Of a stretch of DNA of 64,000 nucleotides, positions 8,310 through 18,094 are shown piece after piece. The position numbers were made by a program, and so were the translations under genes. This stretch comes from Sphingobium sp. TCM1 (GTDB lineage: Bacteria; Pseudomonadota; Alphaproteobacteria; Sphingomonadales; Sphingomonadaceae), in assembly GCF_001650725.1 (NCBI RefSeq), contig NZ_LXVX01000013.1, positions 87,569 through 151,568 of the forward strand, given 5' to 3'. The notes under the pieces were generated by a model, which saw only the letters and a list, made by a program, of their open reading frames with translations, was not told where the DNA came from and did no database searches. The stretch's first letter is position 1. Every line of letters begins with the position of its first letter.

Positions 8310-10736
8310 ATGGCCGCACGGCTGAAAAAGGATGACGAAGCGTGGCTGGCGAAACCGGCCTCGCCCTTCGCGCTGCCGCTGCTGATCGGCGCGGCGCTGC
8401 TGTCGGCCGGCCTCGTCTTCTACGCGGCGGGTAGCGCGCCGCTGGCCGCGGGCTTCGCCGCGAGCATCCTCACCATCGCCGCGCTGATGAGCTGGTACCA
8501 CCGCCTCAACCCGGCGCCGCTGTCTGATCGGGAGGCGACACCGGACTGGACCGTGGCCCGCGCGGCGGCCGACGCCTCCAACATCGCGATCGCTGTCACC
8601 GACCGCGCCGGCCGGCTGGTCTGCGCCAGCGATCTGTTCGGCGAATGGTTCCCCGGCTATCCGACCCCGCCGGGCGTCACGGGCGACGCCGTCCTGACCG
8701 AAAGCCTGTCCGACACCGCCCGCGCCGCCTGGCGCGATGGCGATGCGAAGCTGGAGGGCATGACGCTGGGCGCGATGCGGCTCGACGTCGACATCGCCCG
8801 CACCGGCCGGTCGGAGGATTATCTGCTCTGGCGCTTCACCCCCGTCCGCCAGCCGAGCGCGCTGGACGATGTCCACCGCTTCCTGACCGGGGAGGCCGGG
8901 CGGCAACTGGGCGAAGCGGGCATCATGGCCGTGATGATCGGCGGCGAAGGCCGCATCCGCGCCGCCAACGGCGCCTTCATGCTCCGTGCGGCGGGCCGGA
9001 TCGACGCCAATATCACCGGCCGGGATTTCGCCGCGCACATGCGGGTGGACGACAAGGGCCGGCTGTTCCTGGCGCGCGAGGAAAATGGCGGGCTGCCGCT
9101 GCGCCTGCTCCAGGTGCCGCTGCGCCGCGCCAGCCAGCCCGGCGGCGCGCAGACTTCGGCGCAGGACGGCCCGATGCTGCTGCTGCTGATCGACGAGCCG
9201 GCGGGCGGCGGGGGCACCTCCGCCCTCTCCTATATCGAAACCCTGCTCTCGCTGCTGCCTTTCGGCCTCGCGATGGCGGACCGGGACGGTCGCATCCTGT
9301 TCGTCAACAAGGCGTTCGCCCGCGCTTCCGGTCTCAAGTCGGGCACCAAGCCCAGCTATCCCGGTGACCTCGTCGTGCGCGAGGACCAGGCGGCGGTAGC
9401 CGACGCGGTGCGCCGCTTCGCCGTCGGCCCGCAAATGTCGGGCGACATCGCGGTGCGGATGCGCGAACAGCCCGACGAGCCGATCGCGCTCAGCCTGGCC
9501 GGCGTGCGCGGCCTGGGCGAAGCGGCGGTGCTGCTCAGCCTCAAGGACAATAGCGAGGAGAGCAAGCTCAAGCGCCAGGTCGCGCAGGCGACAAAGATGC
9601 AGGCGATCGGCCAGCTCGCCGGCGGCGTCGCCCATGACTTCAACAATATCCTGACCGCCATCATCGGCCATTGCGACCTGATGCTGATGCGCCATACGCC
9701 GGGCGACAGCGACTATGACGATATCCAGCAGGTCAAGTCGAACAGCAACCGCGCCGCCGGCCTGACCCGCCAGCTGCTCGCCTTCTCGCGACAGCAGACG
9801 CTGCGTCCGCAGATCCTGCAACTGCCCGACATCGTGTCCGACGTGTCCAACCTGCTGAAACGGCTGCTGGGCGAAAATGTGCGGCTGGAGGTCAGCCATG
9901 GCCGCAATCTGGGCGCCGTGCGCGCCGATCCCGGCCAGCTCGAACAGGTGATCGTCAACCTCGCGGTCAACGCCCGCGACGCCATGCCCGAAGGCGGCAC
10001 GCTCAATATCCAGACCTATGCCGTGCCCGCTTCCAAAGTGCGCGAGATGCGGCAGCAGATCTTGCCGGTGGGCGACTATACCGCGCTGCGCGTCTCCGAC
10101 ACGGGCCTCGGCATCCCGCCCGACATCTTGTCCAAGATCTTCGAACCCTTTTTCACGACCAAGGAACTGGGCAAGGGCACGGGCCTCGGCCTCTCGACCG
10201 TCTATGGCATCGTCAAGCAGTCGGGCGGCTATATCTTCGCCGAATCCGAACTGGGGCGCGGCGCCAGCTTCGTCATCTACCTGCCGGTCTATGCCGGCGC
10301 CGACGCCGACCATGTCGTCCCCGCCCAGACGCCCGCCCGCCGGGCCGAAACCTGGGGCACCGGTACCATCCTGCTGGTGGAGGACGAGGACATGGTCCGC
10401 GCCGTCGCCGAACGCGCGCTGGCGAGGCAGGGCTACAAGGTGCTGACCGCCAATGACGGCGAACAGGGGCTGGAGGTGCTGGCCACCCATGACGGCATCG
10501 ACCTGCTCATTTCCGACGTGGTCATGCCGAACATGGACGGTCCCGCCATGGTGACGCAGGCGCGGCGGACCCATCCGCTGCTGCCGGTGCTGTTCATGTC
10601 GGGCTATGCCGAGGAACAACTGCGCAAGTCGATCGACATCGCCCATGTCGCCTTCCTGCCCAAGCCCTTCTCCGTCAGCCAGCTCGCCGAAGCCGCCCGC
10701 GACGCCCTCGCCATGCGCCCCGCCCCGGCGGAATGA
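8310..10736 (+). CDS. cckA: CckA-type hybrid sensor histidine kinase
   Basis: 808 residues. Two N-terminal membrane helices (residues about 18-65), two PAS-like regions (about 90-200 and 305-410), a HisKA domain with [11 protein letters not shown] (phospho-acceptor His), an ATPase domain with [36 protein letters not shown] and [12 protein letters not shown], and a C-terminal receiver with [22 protein letters not shown] (phospho-Asp) and PKPF. This is the architecture of CckA, which phosphorylates ChpT and thereby CtrA to control the cell cycle and motility in alphaproteobacteria. ctrA and chpT are not in the window. Confidence 0.9.
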   Translation: MAARLKKDDEAWLAKPASPFALPLLIGAALLSAGLVFYAAGSAPLAAGFAASILTIAALMSWYHRLNPAPLSDREATPDWTVARAAADASNIAIAVTDRAGRLVCASDLFGEWFPGYPTPPGVTGDAVLTESLSDTARAAWRDGDAKLEGMTLGAMRLDVDIARTGRSEDYLLWRFTPVRQPSALDDVHRFLTGEAGRQLGEAGIMAVMIGGEGRIRAANGAFMLRAAGRIDANITGRDFAAHMRVDDKGRLFLAREENGGLPLRLLQVPLRRASQPGGAQTSAQDGPMLLLLIDEPAGGGGTSALSYIETLLSLLPFGLAMADRDGRILFVNKAFARASGLKSGTKPSYPGDLVVREDQAAVADAVRRFAVGPQMSGDIAVRMREQPDEPIALSLAGVRGLGEAAVLLSLKDNSEESKLKRQVAQATKMQAIGQLAGGVAHDFNNILTAIIGHCDLMLMRHTPGDSDYDDIQQVKSNSNRAAGLTRQLLAFSRQQTLRPQILQLPDIVSDVSNLLKRLLGENVRLEVSHGRNLGAVRADPGQLEQVIVNLAVNARDAMPEGGTLNIQTYAVPASKVREMRQQILPVGDYTALRVSDTGLGIPPDILSKIFEPFFTTKELGKGTGLGLSTVYGIVKQSGGYIFAESELGRGASFVIYLPVYAGADADHVVPAQTPARRAETWGTGTILLVEDEDMVRAVAERALARQGYKVLTANDGEQGLEVLATHDGIDLLISDVVMPNMDGPAMVTQARRTHPLLPVLFMSGYAEEQLRKSIDIAHVAFLPKPFSVSQLAEAARDALAMRPAPAE

Positions 10737-10868
10737 GGCCGCAGGCGCTCGCGGGCCGCCGATTGCGCCGGTCCGGGACGGGCTTCTTGCTCCGGATCAA
10801 GGTGAAGGGGCTGGGCAAGCGCCTGGCAATGGGTTAGCGAGTCGTCTGGACAGACAGGGAAACAGGGC

Positions 10869-11225
10869 ATGTCGGACGCAAAATCCATCCTCATCGTCGA
10901 AGATGAGGCGATGATCGGCATGATGCTGGAGGATTATCTCGACACATTGGGCTACCGGCTGCACGCGCTCGCCGCCACCGTCGACGAAGCCTGCGCCCAT
11001 GCGCGCGAGGGCGGCTTCGACGCCGCCCTGCTCGACTGCAACCTCCAGGGCGAAAAGAGCTGGCCCGTCGCGGACATATTGGCGCAGGCCGACATCCCCT
11101 TCATCTTCGCCACCGGCGGCATGGCCGACGACCTGCCCACCGGCTACGCCGACCGCCCGACCCTCGCCAAGCCCTTCACCATCGGCGCCGTCGAACGCGC
11201 GCTGGGCAAGGTGCTGGGGGCGTAA
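10869..11225 (+). CDS. Stand-alone response regulator receiver protein
   Basis: 118 residues, consisting only of a receiver domain. ILIVEDEAMIG gives the acidic pair, ALLDCNL the phospho-acceptor Asp and TLAKPF the conserved Lys. There is no output domain, so it acts through protein contacts or as a phosphate sink. It lies 132 nt after cckA on the same strand, but a functional link to CckA is only suggested by position. Confidence 0.82.
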   Translation: MSDAKSILIVEDEAMIGMMLEDYLDTLGYRLHALAATVDEACAHAREGGFDAALLDCNLQGEKSWPVADILAQADIPFIFATGGMADDLPTGYADRPTLAKPFTIGAVERALGKVLGA

Positions 11226-11299
11226 GGCTCAGGCCCGCGACCGGACGGTCGGGTGGCGACCACTAGCAGACGCCAGCGCGTTGATGCTAAGCATCACGA

Positions 11300-11563
11300 A
11301 TGACGAACGGATCGTTCCTATCGTACTATCGATATGTCATAGCGGTTCATGTCGGGCTTTTCGGCTATCTCATTTATACGCGCGGTTTTTCCCGCTTCGT
11401 TACCGATGAACTGCCGCTGCGCATGGCGATCTTTGCTGCTCTAACGGCTGCGGTCTATTGGTGGTGGAAACGCAGGAAAGGCAGACGTCCGCTAGCCACC
11501 CTGTCCGTCATTCCAGAGAGCCGACCGCCCCAACGCCCGCGCCCCTTCGCAAAGAAGAGGTAG
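11300..11563 (+). CDS. Small hypothetical membrane protein
   Basis: 87 residues. Two probable membrane helices (YVIAVHVGLFGYLIYT and LRMAIFAALTAAVYWWW) are followed by a basic tail with WKRRKGRR. Composition is less GC-rich than the flanks and no clear ribosome binding site precedes the ATG, so the start is uncertain. Family not recognised. It sits between the receiver gene and recA. Confidence 0.45.
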   Translation: MTNGSFLSYYRYVIAVHVGLFGYLIYTRGFSRFVTDELPLRMAIFAALTAAVYWWWKRRKGRRPLATLSVIPESRPPQRPRPFAKKR

Positions 11564-11628
11564 CCCCTCCCGCGCAGCCTGCTAGGGTGCCGCCACGAAC
11601 CGGAAACCGGAACGGATAGGAAATTTCC

Positions 11629-11643
11629 GTTCCCCTCTTGTTC
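11629..11643 (+). promoter_or_regulatory. LexA (SOS) box of recA
   Basis: GTTC-CCCTCTT-GTTC, a perfect direct-repeat LexA site of the alphaproteobacterial type, 75 nt upstream of the chosen recA start. It matches the imuA site in form, so both genes should be induced together on DNA damage. Confidence 0.85.
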
Positions 11644-11718
11644 TACCGGAACAAACAGGATACATCATCGCCAAGGCGCCGAAGACTCGACGCGATCCGC
11701 TTGACAGGGGATAGGCCG

Positions 11719-12792
11719 ATGACCGCAATGCTCCAACTCATCGATTCCAAGAAGACGGGGACAATGGACAGACAGAAAGCATTGGAGGCGGCGCTCGCCC
11801 AGATCGATCGCGCCTTCGGCAAGGGCTCGGCCATGAAGCTGGGCAGCCGGGAAAAGCTGGAGATTGAGGCGATCTCGACCGGCTCGCTCGGCCTCGACAT
11901 CGCGCTCGGCATCGGCGGCCTGCCCAAGGGCCGCATCATCGAAGTCTATGGCCCGGAAAGTTCGGGCAAGACCACGCTCGCCCTGCACGCCATTGCGGAG
12001 GCGCAGAAGAATGGCGGCACTGCGGCCTTCGTCGACGCCGAACATGCGCTCGACCCCGTCTATGCCAGGAAGCTGGGCGTCGACATCGACGAACTGATCG
12101 TGTCGCAGCCCGACACCGGCGAACAGGCGCTGGAAATCGTCGACACGCTGGTCCGTTCCAACGCCATCGACGTGCTGGTGGTGGACTCGGTCGCCGCGCT
12201 GGTCCCCCGCGCCGAAATCGAGGGCGAGATGGGCGACAGCCATGTCGGCCTCCAGGCGCGCCTCATGTCCCAGGCGCTGCGCAAGCTGACCGGTTCGATC
12301 TCGCGGTCCAAATGCATGGTGATCTTCATCAACCAGGTACGCATGAAGATCGGCGTGATGTACGGCAATCCGGAAACCACGACCGGCGGCAACGCGCTCA
12401 AATTCTACGCCTCGGTCCGCCTCGACATCCGCCGCACCGGCCAGATCAAGGATCGCGACGACATCGTCGGCAACGCGACCCGGGTGAAGGTGGTCAAGAA
12501 CAAGGTCGCCCCGCCCTTCAAGCAGGTCGAATTCGACATCATGTATGGCGAGGGGATTTCCAAGATCGGCGAGATTCTCGACCTCGGCGTGAAAGCCGGG
12601 ATCGTCGAGAAGTCGGGCGCCTGGTTCTCCTATGACTCGGTCCGCATCGGCCAGGGTCGCGAAAATGCCAAGACCTATCTCAAGGAACATCCCGAAATGG
12701 CGGAGCGTCTGGAAAAGGCGATCCGCGGCAAGACCGAGCAGGTCGCCGAAGGGATGATGACCGGACCCGATGCGGAGGATGATGGCGAATAA
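11719..12792 (+). CDS. recA: RecA recombinase
   Basis: 357 residues from the ATG at 11719 ([19 protein letters not shown]). This start gives the short N-terminal lead seen in other alphaproteobacterial RecA proteins, and the frame open to 11638 would run over the LexA box. An internal ATG at 11764 is the alternative. Signatures are GPESSGKTT (Walker A), [18 protein letters not shown] (Walker B) and the loop-2 region around [17 protein letters not shown]. RecA forms the strand-exchange filament and triggers LexA self-cleavage, which would release both LexA boxes in this window. The tail is acidic ([10 protein letters not shown]), as usual. Confidence 0.97.
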   Translation: MTAMLQLIDSKKTGTMDRQKALEAALAQIDRAFGKGSAMKLGSREKLEIEAISTGSLGLDIALGIGGLPKGRIIEVYGPESSGKTTLALHAIAEAQKNGGTAAFVDAEHALDPVYARKLGVDIDELIVSQPDTGEQALEIVDTLVRSNAIDVLVVDSVAALVPRAEIEGEMGDSHVGLQARLMSQALRKLTGSISRSKCMVIFINQVRMKIGVMYGNPETTTGGNALKFYASVRLDIRRTGQIKDRDDIVGNATRVKVVKNKVAPPFKQVEFDIMYGEGISKIGEILDLGVKAGIVEKSGAWFSYDSVRIGQGRENAKTYLKEHPEMAERLEKAIRGKTEQVAEGMMTGPDAEDDGE

Positions 12793-12867
12793 GCGCGGAC
12801 AGGCGCCCTGGCCGGATCAACCGGGGCGCGGTTCGCCGGGTTCGCCCGCCTTGCGCATCACGCACTG

Positions 12868-12905
12868 AAAAGGCCCGTCGCGCCACGCTGCGCGGCGGGC
12901 CTTTT
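12868..12905 (+). terminator. recA intrinsic terminator
   Basis: AAAAGGCCCG and CGGGCCTTTT form a 10-bp stem with GC-rich inner pairing and end in a TTTT run. It lies 76 nt after the recA stop. The rest of 12793-13095 shows no convincing gene. Confidence 0.8.
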
Positions 12906-13095
12906 ACCGTCCGCCGTATAACCCGCCGCACGCGCCACGCCGTGCCTCTCGCCCCATCGCCTTGCTCTGGCCAAGCCCGCCGAAGCCCCGCACTTTCTCG
13001 CTCGCCAAGCCCGAAGCGCTTGCGCCGGGCCTGCGCGCCCACGATGCTCATGCGACGGGACGAATCGCCCCGCGCTCCAGTCCGGACCCCATATC

Positions 13096-13887
13096 ATGCG
13101 CCTCGCGATCGAAGCGATTCTCGACTATGACTTTGCCGAACCCAGCGACGTGCTGCTCGCGGTGGAGGCCGCCGCCCTGCCCGACCAGCGGGTGATCGAG
13201 CAGACCCACATCATCGACAATGCCGGCCCCCTCACCAACAAGGTCGGCGGCAGCGGCGTCGGCCGCCGGACCTGGACCCGCACGGGCACCGGCCGGATGC
13301 TCAGCACCTATCGCGCCACCGTGGATGTCGATCGCGCGCCCGTCGACCTGGCCAGCCTCTCCAAAAGCCCGCTGCCCAGCCTGCCGGAGGATGTGCTGCC
13401 CTTCATCTGGCCGAGCCGCTATTGCGAGGCCGACCGCTTCGGCAGCTTCGTCAGCGGCCATTTCGCCAATCTGGAGGGGGGCGCGCTGGTCGACGCGCTG
13501 CTCAACTGGGTGCATGAGAATATCGCCTATGTGCCGGGCAGTTCGGGTATCGCCACCACCGCCGCCGACACGTTCGTGGCGCAGCAGGGGGTCTGCCGCG
13601 ACTTCGCCCACCTCACCGCCGCGCTGATCCGATCGCGCGACATTCCCGCGCGGCTCGTGTCGGTCTATGCGCTTGATCTCGACCCGCCCGATTTCCACGC
13701 CGTGGTGGAGGTATGGCTCGACGGCGCCTGGCACATGGTCGATGCCACCCGCCTCGCGCCGGTCGAAACCATGGTCCGCATCGCCGTCGGGCGCGACGCC
13801 ACCGACATCGCCTTCATGACCATCTTCGGCGGCGCGCAGATGAATGCCCAGTCGATCCGCGTCAGCCGCGTGGCCGATCCCGGCTGA
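13096..13887 (+). CDS. Transglutaminase-like family protein
   Basis: 263 residues. The catalytic triad of the transglutaminase/protease-like fold is visible: Cys in QQGVCRDFAHL, His in PDFHAVVEVW and Asp in HMVDATRLAP. The N-terminal half is the beta-rich domain seen in bacterial Tgc proteins of this size. Such proteins are probably cysteine peptidases or amidases; the substrate is unknown. No signal peptide is evident, suggesting a cytoplasmic location. A single gene downstream of the recA terminator. Confidence 0.8.
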   Translation: MRLAIEAILDYDFAEPSDVLLAVEAAALPDQRVIEQTHIIDNAGPLTNKVGGSGVGRRTWTRTGTGRMLSTYRATVDVDRAPVDLASLSKSPLPSLPEDVLPFIWPSRYCEADRFGSFVSGHFANLEGGALVDALLNWVHENIAYVPGSSGIATTAADTFVAQQGVCRDFAHLTAALIRSRDIPARLVSVYALDLDPPDFHAVVEVWLDGAWHMVDATRLAPVETMVRIAVGRDATDIAFMTIFGGAQMNAQSIRVSRVADPG

Positions 13888-13948
13888 CCGTTCAGCCGAC
13901 GGACAGCCGGACACGGCTATGCCTCATATCGTCGCAGGAGGAACGGAC

Positions 13949-14593
13949 ATGATCGGGACCAAGGCACGCTGGATGACCGGAGCGCTGGTGAGCGCGGGCC
14001 TGCTCGTCGGCAGCATCGGCGCGGCCGACGCTCGGCCACGCTACGGCTACGACCGGGGCTGGAACGGCGGCTGGGACCGGCACCACCGCCACCGCGGCGA
14101 CGGTTTCGGCCTTGGCGATGCGATCGGGGTCGCGGCACTGGTGGGCGCGGTCGCGATCGTCGCCTCCTCCATCTCCAAAAACAAGAAGATCCGCGATCCC
14201 CGCACCGGCGGCGAATATGACGCGCCGCCGCGCAGCCCCGACACCGACTATGGCGCCGATGCCCGCACTGGCACGCTGCCCCCCGACGCCCCGATCCGCG
14301 ACGACGCCGACTTCTCCGACGTGGCCGGCGCCAACGCGCAGGACGATGCGATGACCGACGCCTGCGCCGTCGCCGCGCGCGACGAAGCCCAGGGCCAGGA
14401 CGGTGGCTATGCCGAGATCCGCAGCATGGATCAGCCCCGTACCACCCAGGACGGCGCCACCAATATCGACGGCGAGATCGAAACCCGCGCCAGCTATCGC
14501 GCGACCGACGGCACCACCCGCCGCTTCACCTGCACGATGAGGGACGGCCGCGTCGCGCAGGTCTACATCAGCCGCGACGTAGCGCTACACTGA
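13949..14593 (+). CDS. Exported hypothetical protein
   Basis: 214 residues from the ATG at 13949, which has AGGAGG 7-8 nt upstream. A signal peptide (TGALVSAGLLVGSIGAADA) is followed by a Trp/His/Arg-rich stretch (GYDRGWNGGWDRHHRHRGD), a short hydrophobic segment (DAIGVAALVGAVAIVAS), and a C-terminal domain with two Cys that could form a disulfide and a predicted beta region (GTTRRFTCTM, VAQVYISRD). Family not recognised; probably periplasmic or envelope-bound. Confidence 0.65.
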   Translation: MIGTKARWMTGALVSAGLLVGSIGAADARPRYGYDRGWNGGWDRHHRHRGDGFGLGDAIGVAALVGAVAIVASSISKNKKIRDPRTGGEYDAPPRSPDTDYGADARTGTLPPDAPIRDDADFSDVAGANAQDDAMTDACAVAARDEAQGQDGGYAEIRSMDQPRTTQDGATNIDGEIETRASYRATDGTTRRFTCTMRDGRVAQVYISRDVALH

Positions 14594-15073
14594 TCTCAGG
14601 TAGGACGCGCCGCCTTCCTGCTGGTGCAGGCGATCACGGCCCGGTCATCGCCAGCAGGAGCCGGAATGTAGGGGATGGGTGGGAGCGGAAGGGCGGCTTT
14701 GCCTATCCCCTCCCGTTTAGGCGAAAGGCGACGACACGTGTTCGCGCAGCCAGTTAATCCCAGCGCCGTGAACTGTTGCGACATTGCGCTGAGCCAGACC
14801 CGCCGGCCACCCCACGAACAGTCGAACATTCGTCCGATGCGGATTTTCTCTGATCCATCCTGTCGGATGAATAGCCATCGCGCCTCCCAGTCCCTTTCAT
14901 CCCGTCGCATCATCGACGCGTGACCGCAGCGTCACTGTCGCCGCGCTGCCGTCGCGTGGCGGGCGCTTCGCGAGCGCCTTCCCGCGGCCATGGGCCGACA
15001 AGGCCCGACGACAGTGTGAACTTCGGCGGCGTGCCTCTTGGCAACCCCTTCCCGTCGCGATAGCGCCACCGCC
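14594..15073. other. Long intergenic region, possibly with one small ORF
   Basis: 480 nt without a well-supported gene. GGGATGGGTGGGAGCGGAAGGG and CCCTCCCG stretches are present but no clear T-tailed terminator. The best coding candidate is a 53-codon minus-strand ORF at 14717-14878, listed separately. Confidence 0.5.
14717..14878 (-). CDS. Possible small protein (53 aa)
   Basis: The minus strand has GGGAGG four nt before an ATG at 14878 and an open frame of 53 codons to TAA (MAIHPTGWIRENPH at the start, GINWLREHVSSPFA at the end). No family is recognised, and a longer frame overlaps it (14596-14913) that looks no better. The ribosome binding site is the only real support; it may be chance. 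Confidence 0.25.
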   Translation of the reverse strand: MAIHPTGWIRENPHRTNVRLFVGWPAGLAQRNVATVHGAGINWLREHVSSPFA

Positions 15074-16309
15074 ATGTCCGCACCGCCCTTGCCCCGTCGC
15101 ACCGCCGCGATCGCCTTCATCCTGGTGACGGCGCTGCTCGACGTGATGTCCATGGGCATCGTCATTCCGGTGCTGCCGCAGCTGATCGAGACATTGTCCG
15201 GCTCCAGCACCAGCGCCGGCCTGTGGAACGGGCTGTTCGTCGCGCTCTGGGCGGGGATGCAGTTTCTCTGCTCGCCCGTCATCGGCTCGCTGTCCGATCG
15301 GTTCGGGCGACGGCCGGTGATCCTGATCTCGGTCGCGGGCCTCGCGCTCGATTATGTGCTGATGGCGCTCGCGCCCAATCTCTGGTGGCTGGCGCTCGGC
15401 CGCATCCTGGCGGGCGTCACCTCGTCCAGCTTCACCTCCGCCTTCGCCTATATGGCCGACATCACCCCGCCGCAGGGCCGGGCGCGCGGCTATGGGCTGA
15501 TCGGCGCGGCGTTCAGCGCCGGTTTCGTCGCCGGGCCGCTGCTGGGCGGGGTGCTCGGGGAAATTTCCCTCCGCGCGCCCTTCTGGGCGGCGGCGGGCCT
15601 TTCCGGCCTTGCCTTCCTCTACGGCCTCGCCATCCTGCCCGAATCCCTGCCGGCGGAAAAGCGCATGGCCTTCAGCTGGCGCCGCGCCAACCCGTTCGGC
15701 GCGCTGCGGCTGCTGCGCTCCCACCCCGAACTCTCCAGCCTCGCGCTCGTCAATTTTCTCCTCTATTTCGCTCATCATCTCTTCTCGGCCGTGTTCGTCC
15801 TCTATGCCGGCGACCGCTATGGCTGGGGCGCGTGGCAGGTCGGCACGCTGCTGGCACTCGTAGGCCTGATGGACATGGGCGTGCAGGGGGCGCTGGTCGG
15901 TCCGGTGGTGAAGCGGCTGGGCGACCACAGCACCATGGTCATCGGCCTCGCCTTCGGGGCGATCGGCGTCGCCGCCATGGGGCTGGCGCCGACCGGCGGA
16001 CTGTTCGTCGCCGCCATGTTCCCCAATGCGCTCTGGGGCCTCGCCATGCCGACGATCCAGTCGCTGATGACGCGGCGCGTCTCCGAAAGCGAACAGGGAC
16101 AGCTCCAGGGCGCGAACAACAGCGTGGGCGCGATCGCGGGCATCGTCTCGCCGCTCTTCTTCGGCGCTGTCTATTCCGCCTCGGTCGGCGCCCGTCCGCT
16201 GCTGCCTTTCATCGGCAGCGCCTTTCTGATCGCGGCGCTGGTCCTGGCCGGCGCGGCGCTGCTCGGCCGGGCCGCCAGCCGTGACGAGGATGCCCCCGCG
16301 CGCCCATGA
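15074..16309 (+). CDS. Tet(A)-family MFS efflux transporter
   Basis: 411 residues from the ATG at 15074 (MSAPPLPRRTAA), preferred over a TTG 36 nt upstream. About 12 membrane helices. The start LLDVMSMGIVIPVLPQLI and motif A GSLSDRFGRRPV between helices 2 and 3 are those of Tet(A)-type drug:proton antiporters. Chromosomal copies in this group often have unknown substrates, so tetracycline export is only a possibility. No TetR-type repressor is adjacent. Confidence 0.85.
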   Translation: MSAPPLPRRTAAIAFILVTALLDVMSMGIVIPVLPQLIETLSGSSTSAGLWNGLFVALWAGMQFLCSPVIGSLSDRFGRRPVILISVAGLALDYVLMALAPNLWWLALGRILAGVTSSSFTSAFAYMADITPPQGRARGYGLIGAAFSAGFVAGPLLGGVLGEISLRAPFWAAAGLSGLAFLYGLAILPESLPAEKRMAFSWRRANPFGALRLLRSHPELSSLALVNFLLYFAHHLFSAVFVLYAGDRYGWGAWQVGTLLALVGLMDMGVQGALVGPVVKRLGDHSTMVIGLAFGAIGVAAMGLAPTGGLFVAAMFPNALWGLAMPTIQSLMTRRVSESEQGQLQGANNSVGAIAGIVSPLFFGAVYSASVGARPLLPFIGSAFLIAALVLAGAALLGRAASRDEDAPARP

Positions 16310-16390
16310 GGCGGGGAGAACTGGACATATCGGGACAGGGCGACTAACCGGGCGCGAATCCCTTCCACCGCTCGACACAAAGGCGATTCG

Positions 16391-17950
16391 ATGACGCTGC
16401 CCCTTCAGGATTCCATCCTCATCGTGGACTTCGGCAGCCAGGTGACCCAGCTCATCGCCCGGCGCGTCCGCGAAGCCGGCGTCTATTCCGAGATCGCCCC
16501 CTTCAACAGCGCGGCCGAAGCCTTCGAGCGGATGCAGCCCAAGGGCATCATCCTGTCGGGCGGCCCCTCCTCGGTGATGTGGGAGGACAGCCCCCGCGCC
16601 CCGCAGCATTTCTTCGATGCAGGCATCCCCATCCTGGGCATCTGCTACGGCCAGCAGACGATGATGCAGCAGCTGGGCGGCAATGTCGAAGGCGGCGAGA
16701 GCGGCGAATTCGGCCGCGCCTTCATCGAAGTGAAGCAGGGCTGCGCCCTGTTCGACGGCCTCTGGACCGAAGGCGAAAAGCATCAGGTCTGGATGAGCCA
16801 TGGCGACAAGGTGACGAGCCTTGCCCCCGGCTTCGAGGTCGTTGCGACCAGCGAGGGCGCGCCCTATGCCGTCACCGCGAACGAGGAAAAGCGCTTCTAC
16901 GCCACCCAATTCCACCCCGAAGTCGTCCACACCCCCGACGGCGCGAAGCTGCTCGCCAATTTCGTCCGCCATGTCTGCGGCCTCGCCGGCGACTGGACCA
17001 TGGCCGAGTTCCGCGCCACCAAGATCGCCGAAATCCGCGCCCAGGTGGGCGAAGGCCGGGTGATCTGCGGCCTGTCGGGCGGCGTCGATTCCGCTGTGGC
17101 CGCCGTGCTGATCCACGAAGCGATCGGCGACCAGCTCACCTGCGTCTTCGTCGACCATGGCCTGATGCGGCTGGGCGAAGCGGAACAGGTGGTCAGCCTG
17201 TTCCGCGAACATTATGGCATCAAGCTGGTGCATGTGAACGCGGAAGACCGCTTCCTGGGCGGCCTCGCCGGCCTCACCGACCCGGAAAAGAAGCGCAAGT
17301 TCATCGGCGGCGAATTCATCGCCGTGTTCGAGGAGGAAGCCGCCAGGATCGGCGGCGCCGATTTCCTGGCGCAGGGCACCCTCTATCCCGACGTGATCGA
17401 GAGCGTCAGCTTCACCGGCGGCCCTTCGGTCACGATCAAGTCGCACCATAATGTCGGCGGCCTGCCCGAACGCATGAACATGAAACTGGTCGAACCCTTA
17501 CGCGAACTGTTCAAGGACGAAGTGCGCGTGCTGGGCAAGGAACTGGGCCTGCCCGACATCTTCGTCGGCCGCCATCCCTTTCCCGGCCCCGGGCTCGCCA
17601 TCCGCATTCCCGGCGAAGTGACCAAGGAACGCTGCGACATATTGCGCAAGGCGGACGCCATCTATCTGGAGGAAATCCGCAACGCAGGCCTCTACGACGC
17701 GATCTGGCAGGCCTTCGCCGTGCTGCTCCCGGTCCGCACCGTCGGCGTGATGGGCGACCACCGCACTTATGACAGCGTCTGCGCCGTCCGCGCCGTCACC
17801 TCGACCGACGGTATGACTGCCGACATCTACCCCTTCGACGCCGCGTTCCTCAGCCGCGTCGCGACGCGCATCATCAATGAGGTCAAGGGCATCAACCGCG
17901 TCGTCTATGACTATACGTCGAAGCCGCCGGGGACCATCGAATGGGAATAA
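16391..17950 (+). CDS. guaA: GMP synthase (glutamine-hydrolysing)
   Basis: 519 residues, typical length. It converts XMP to GMP using glutamine and ATP. The N-terminal class I amidotransferase domain carries GICYGQQTM with the nucleophilic Cys, and the HPE-type motif in QFHPEVVHT. The ATP pyrophosphatase loop is [12 protein letters not shown]. The C-terminal dimerisation domain ends in the conserved [12 protein letters not shown] strong hairpin follows immediately. Confidence 0.97.
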   Translation: MTLPLQDSILIVDFGSQVTQLIARRVREAGVYSEIAPFNSAAEAFERMQPKGIILSGGPSSVMWEDSPRAPQHFFDAGIPILGICYGQQTMMQQLGGNVEGGESGEFGRAFIEVKQGCALFDGLWTEGEKHQVWMSHGDKVTSLAPGFEVVATSEGAPYAVTANEEKRFYATQFHPEVVHTPDGAKLLANFVRHVCGLAGDWTMAEFRATKIAEIRAQVGEGRVICGLSGGVDSAVAAVLIHEAIGDQLTCVFVDHGLMRLGEAEQVVSLFREHYGIKLVHVNAEDRFLGGLAGLTDPEKKRKFIGGEFIAVFEEEAARIGGADFLAQGTLYPDVIESVSFTGGPSVTIKSHHNVGGLPERMNMKLVEPLRELFKDEVRVLGKELGLPDIFVGRHPFPGPGLAIRIPGEVTKERCDILRKADAIYLEEIRNAGLYDAIWQAFAVLLPVRTVGVMGDHRTYDSVCAVRAVTSTDGMTADIYPFDAAFLSRVATRIINEVKGINRVVYDYTSKPPGTIEWE

Positions 17951-17993
17951 AGCCGGCAAAGCGAATGTCCGGGGGACATTCGCCGGCTTTATT
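17946..17993 (+). terminator. guaA terminator hairpin
   Basis: A long inverted repeat: AATAAAGCCG and GCGAATGTCC pair with GGACATTCGC and CGGCTTTATT around a GGG loop, giving a 20-bp stem with a 5-nt bulge. It includes the guaA stop codon and ends in CTTTATT. Confidence 0.75.
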
Positions 17994-18094
17994 CGGCTGC
18001 GTAAGCAGCCGTGGGTGTCAGGTATAATGGCCGTCCGGGGGATCGCCATCCGGTCAGCTCAGCCGCGCAAGCGGCCGCAGCGGTGGAGCATGAC

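Noticed and set aside
7641..10646. 1001-codon minus-strand ORF opposite cckA
   Set aside because: Antisense shadow of a well-supported CckA coding region; no recognisable domains.
14596..14913. 105-codon minus-strand ORF upstream of the MFS gene
   Set aside because: Composition shifts to Pro/Arg/Ala-rich at its end and no family match is apparent; a 53-codon frame in the same region has a better ribosome binding site.
15074..16309. Acquired tetracycline resistance gene
   Set aside because: Tet(A)-family fold, but no tetR, no mobile element and composition like the flanks; likely a chromosomal exporter.
14897..17449. 850-codon minus-strand ORF opposite the MFS transporter and guaA
   Set aside because: Composition typical of antisense frames; both plus-strand genes are unambiguous.
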